A DNA stretch of 30,674 nt from contig JWZX01003052.1 of the NCBI GenBank assembly GCA_001275005.1, positions 1 through 30,674 of the forward strand. Reading direction: 5' to 3'. The DNA comes from Chrysochromulina tobinii. Its lineage: Eukaryota; Haptophyta; Prymnesiales; Chrysochromulinaceae. Every line of letters starts with the position of its first letter. Position 1 is the stretch's first letter. This document shows, piece by piece, positions 29,075 through 30,674 of the stretch. The notes under the pieces are model-generated. The model ran no database searches and had not been told where the DNA came from. It saw nothing but the letters and a program-made list of their open reading frames with translations. A program made the translations under genes and the position numbers.

Positions 29075-29941
29075 TCATTTGTTCCGAGCGCGCTTGCTCG
29101 GCTTGCTCGGTTGCGACTCATCCTCGTCCTCCTCATCGTCCGCCTTCCCTTTGCCCTTGCCCTTGCCTGCCGCCGAACGATGGAACACCAGCTCCGTCTC
29201 CGAGCTTGCCGAGGGCACGAACGCCCACTCACCTCTTGTGCCGGTGAAGGCCGTGAGCTCCCCGGGTTTCGTCACGCGCCGCTGTGCGCAGAAGCGCACC
29301 ATCTCGCCGCGGGCGGTCTTTGCGTGGACGGCGGGCCCAGGGAAGACGGCCGTGATCACCTGAGCACCGGCCTGAGCGAGCCGTTTCAAGTCGACTGCTT
29401 TGGCGTACTCCTGCGATGCCACATTCAGCACGAAGGTGACCTTGCGCTCGGGGTCAAGAACTTCGCTGCACAGGCTCGCGGTGATGTCGTCCGACCAGTA
29501 CTTGTAGAGGTTGGGGTTCTCACCAACGGCCAGTCTGGTGCTCATCTCGAGCCGATAGGGCCGAATCTCGTCCGTCGGCACCAGCACTCCGTATTGGCCG
29601 CAAAGGATGCGCAGTGAGGCGCACAGGTACTCAAGATCATCAGCTTTGAGCGTCGGCGCATCCATGCCCTTGTACGCCGCCCCTTCGAAGGCGCCGATGG
29701 CGATCCGTGCCTCCTGTTCAGCGAACGCCGAGTACCTCGCATGGTTGAGTGCGGCGAGCGAATCGCTCAGACTCATGAGCGACTTGAGCTGTGCTTTGGG
29801 CATAGCTGCCAGCAAATTGGAGAGATCATTGGCGCGAGAGAGGAAACGAGGCTCTGTTGCAGACAACGCCGCGATAAAGGGCGTGAGCGCGCTTTCGAAA
29901 TTGAGCGTCTTGGCCGGGCTGAGTAATAGGAGCGGCCGCAT
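29075..29941 (-). CDS. YaaA family protein (peroxide stress, DNA-binding fold)
   Basis: 288 residues, close to the bacterial YaaA length plus a tail. Family hallmarks are in order: LLLLSPAKTLNFE at the N-terminus, GAAYKGMDAPTL, GQYGVLVPTDEIRPYRLEM, NLYKYWSDDI, VTFVLNVASQEYAKAV and AKTARGEMVRF. Bacterial YaaA (DUF328) lowers free iron during hydrogen peroxide stress and has a DNA-binding-like fold. The eukaryotic copies are less studied. The C-terminal 30 residues are a separate low-complexity addition: GKGKGKGKADDEEDEDE then SKPSKRARNK, which looks like a nuclear localisation signal. So a nuclear protein of bacterial ancestry is inferred. No intron is visible. Confidence 0.92.
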   Translation of the reverse strand: MRPLLLLSPAKTLNFESALTPFIAALSATEPRFLSRANDLSNLLAAMPKAQLKSLMSLSDSLAALNHARYSAFAEQEARIAIGAFEGAAYKGMDAPTLKADDLEYLCASLRILCGQYGVLVPTDEIRPYRLEMSTRLAVGENPNLYKYWSDDITASLCSEVLDPERKVTFVLNVASQEYAKAVDLKRLAQAGAQVITAVFPGPAVHAKTARGEMVRFCAQRRVTKPGELTAFTGTRGEWAFVPSASSETELVFHRSAAGKGKGKGKADDEEDEDESQPSKPSKRARNK

Positions 29942-30163
29942 GGCTCACGGCCGGGACAGTGCCGCGAAGAATAGATCCGATCCTGATTCCGCAGCTCGAT
30001 TTCACACCCACACGAAGCCTCTCCCCCCGGCGTCCCTCGGCACCTCTGATCTCCGAAAGATCGAAGAGCATGTCGTCGCCCGAGTCAATTACCCGCTTAA
30101 CGCTTCCCAGAGCGTGTCTTAGATTCGGTTCCCGGTCTTCACTGTGTCCTGTTTCACCGTTAA
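29942..30163. other. Upstream region of the YaaA gene
   Basis: 222 bp before the YaaA start (-), ending where an in-frame stop (30161) marks the left limit of the retroelement-like frame (+). No motif found. Confidence 0.35.
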
Positions 30164-30674
30164 CAAGAAAGCCCACAATCCTTCGCCTCCGAACACTCCA
30201 CCGCCATCGATTTCACCATCAGCTGCCCTCTCCTCCCCTCCTACGCGACCGCCGCCGCCCTCGACGCCCACGCCATCATCACCGCCCGCGCCGCCGAAAA
30301 AACCGCCAAACACGCCTCCGGCTCCGCCGCGCGCGGCCGCCTCTTCCTCCCGTGGGTCATCACCACCTTTGGCGGCATCGGCCCCGCCACCATCTGGCAC
30401 TTCATTGACTCCATCTTCGCCACCTCCTCCTCCCTCGCCAACCTCAACCTCACCTCCTCCCACGCCGTCGCCACCCGGAAAGCCCACTTCCTCGCCTCTT
30501 TCCACGCATCCCTTATCCGATCCTCCTACGCCATGCTCACCCTCCACACCGCCGAACCAACCACCGCCCGGCCCGCCCATAACCCCGCCCATAACCCCGC
30601 CCAGCAACGAAACGACATCCCATCACCGGCGCCATCGATCCCGACCTCCGACGACGACGACGACACGCCTCGCC
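30164..30674 (+). CDS. Retroelement-like coding fragment, open at the window edge
   Basis: A stop-free frame with no ATG near its left end and no stop before the window ends. It reads, in part, AIDFTISCPLLPSYATAAAL, then DAHAIITARAAEKTAKHA and GRLFLPWVITTFGGIGPATI, with a later HFLASFHASLIRSSYAM. The F-[LV]-P-x-V-x-T-[TF]-G-G-[IL]-G-P pattern after a CPLLPSY element resembles the region C-terminal to reverse transcriptase in algal non-LTR-type elements, as far as I recall. The encoded order and Tyr/His-rich core look like protein, while the other two frames are pure Pro or Arg runs. Third codon positions are almost all C, unlike the mixed C/G of neighbouring genes. The tail becomes PAHNPAHNPAQQ and DDDDDT. 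Probably a degraded or 5'-truncated mobile element. Confidence 0.5.

Overview
The window is nuclear DNA from a GC-rich, gene-dense microbial eukaryote. The evidence is several coding regions that become whole only across short GT-AG introns (67 to 321 nt where I could place them), families found only in eukaryotes (SFI1 centrin-binding repeats, an RBM28/Nop4-type ribosome biogenesis protein, a Canopy-like saposin-fold ER protein, a plant-type PUT/LAT permease), and one product with a bipartite plastid-targeting leader. An alga with a secondary plastid and flagella or basal bodies fits best. A haptophyte is my leading guess, but the lineage is inferred, not proven.

Layout. 1-736 (+): 3' part of a CorA-like Mg2+ transporter with an intron before its last helix. 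1463-2353 (-): plastid-targeted, membrane-anchored FN3-like protein. 2536-7291 (+): very long SFI1-repeat protein in five exons. 7909-8607 (-): Canopy-like secreted/ER protein. 8765-10807 (+): fused protein-methyltransferase and 2-oxoglutarate dioxygenase, with its 3' end duplicated in tandem. 10985-13016 (+): four EF-hands joined through a predicted 76-nt intron to a Rab-like GTPase. 13373-15153 (+): glucose-6-phosphate isomerase with a 12-codon first exon. 15471-16808 (+): secreted Ntn hydrolase. 17329-19826 (+): four-RRM RBM28/Nop4 protein whose last motif is in a shifted frame. 20083-21795 (-): amino acid/polyamine permease. 22090-23145 (+): EF-hand protein with a 48-residue coiled-coil repeat. 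23430-24642 (-): LON substrate-binding-domain protein in two exons. 24772-25560 (+): atypical short-chain dehydrogenase. 25865-27021 (+): methyltransferase-like gene split by a frameshift. 27449-28534 or 28630 (-): FkbM methyltransferase. 29075-29941 (-): YaaA family protein. 30164-30674 (+): a retroelement-like coding fragment, open at the window edge, with almost exclusively C-ending codons.

Genes are packed closely and alternate strands. Several divergent pairs are separated by only about 130 to 300 bp and so probably share promoter regions. There is no operon and no single pathway. A loose theme is calcium and basal-body biology: the SFI1 array is a predicted centrin scaffold, and two further genes carry canonical EF-hands. 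The most unusual items are two multidomain fusions (methyltransferase-dioxygenase; EF-hand-GTPase), several young or fossil tandem duplications at gene ends and splice junctions, and frame breaks in two genes. I found no rRNA, tRNA, CRISPR array or complete transposon.
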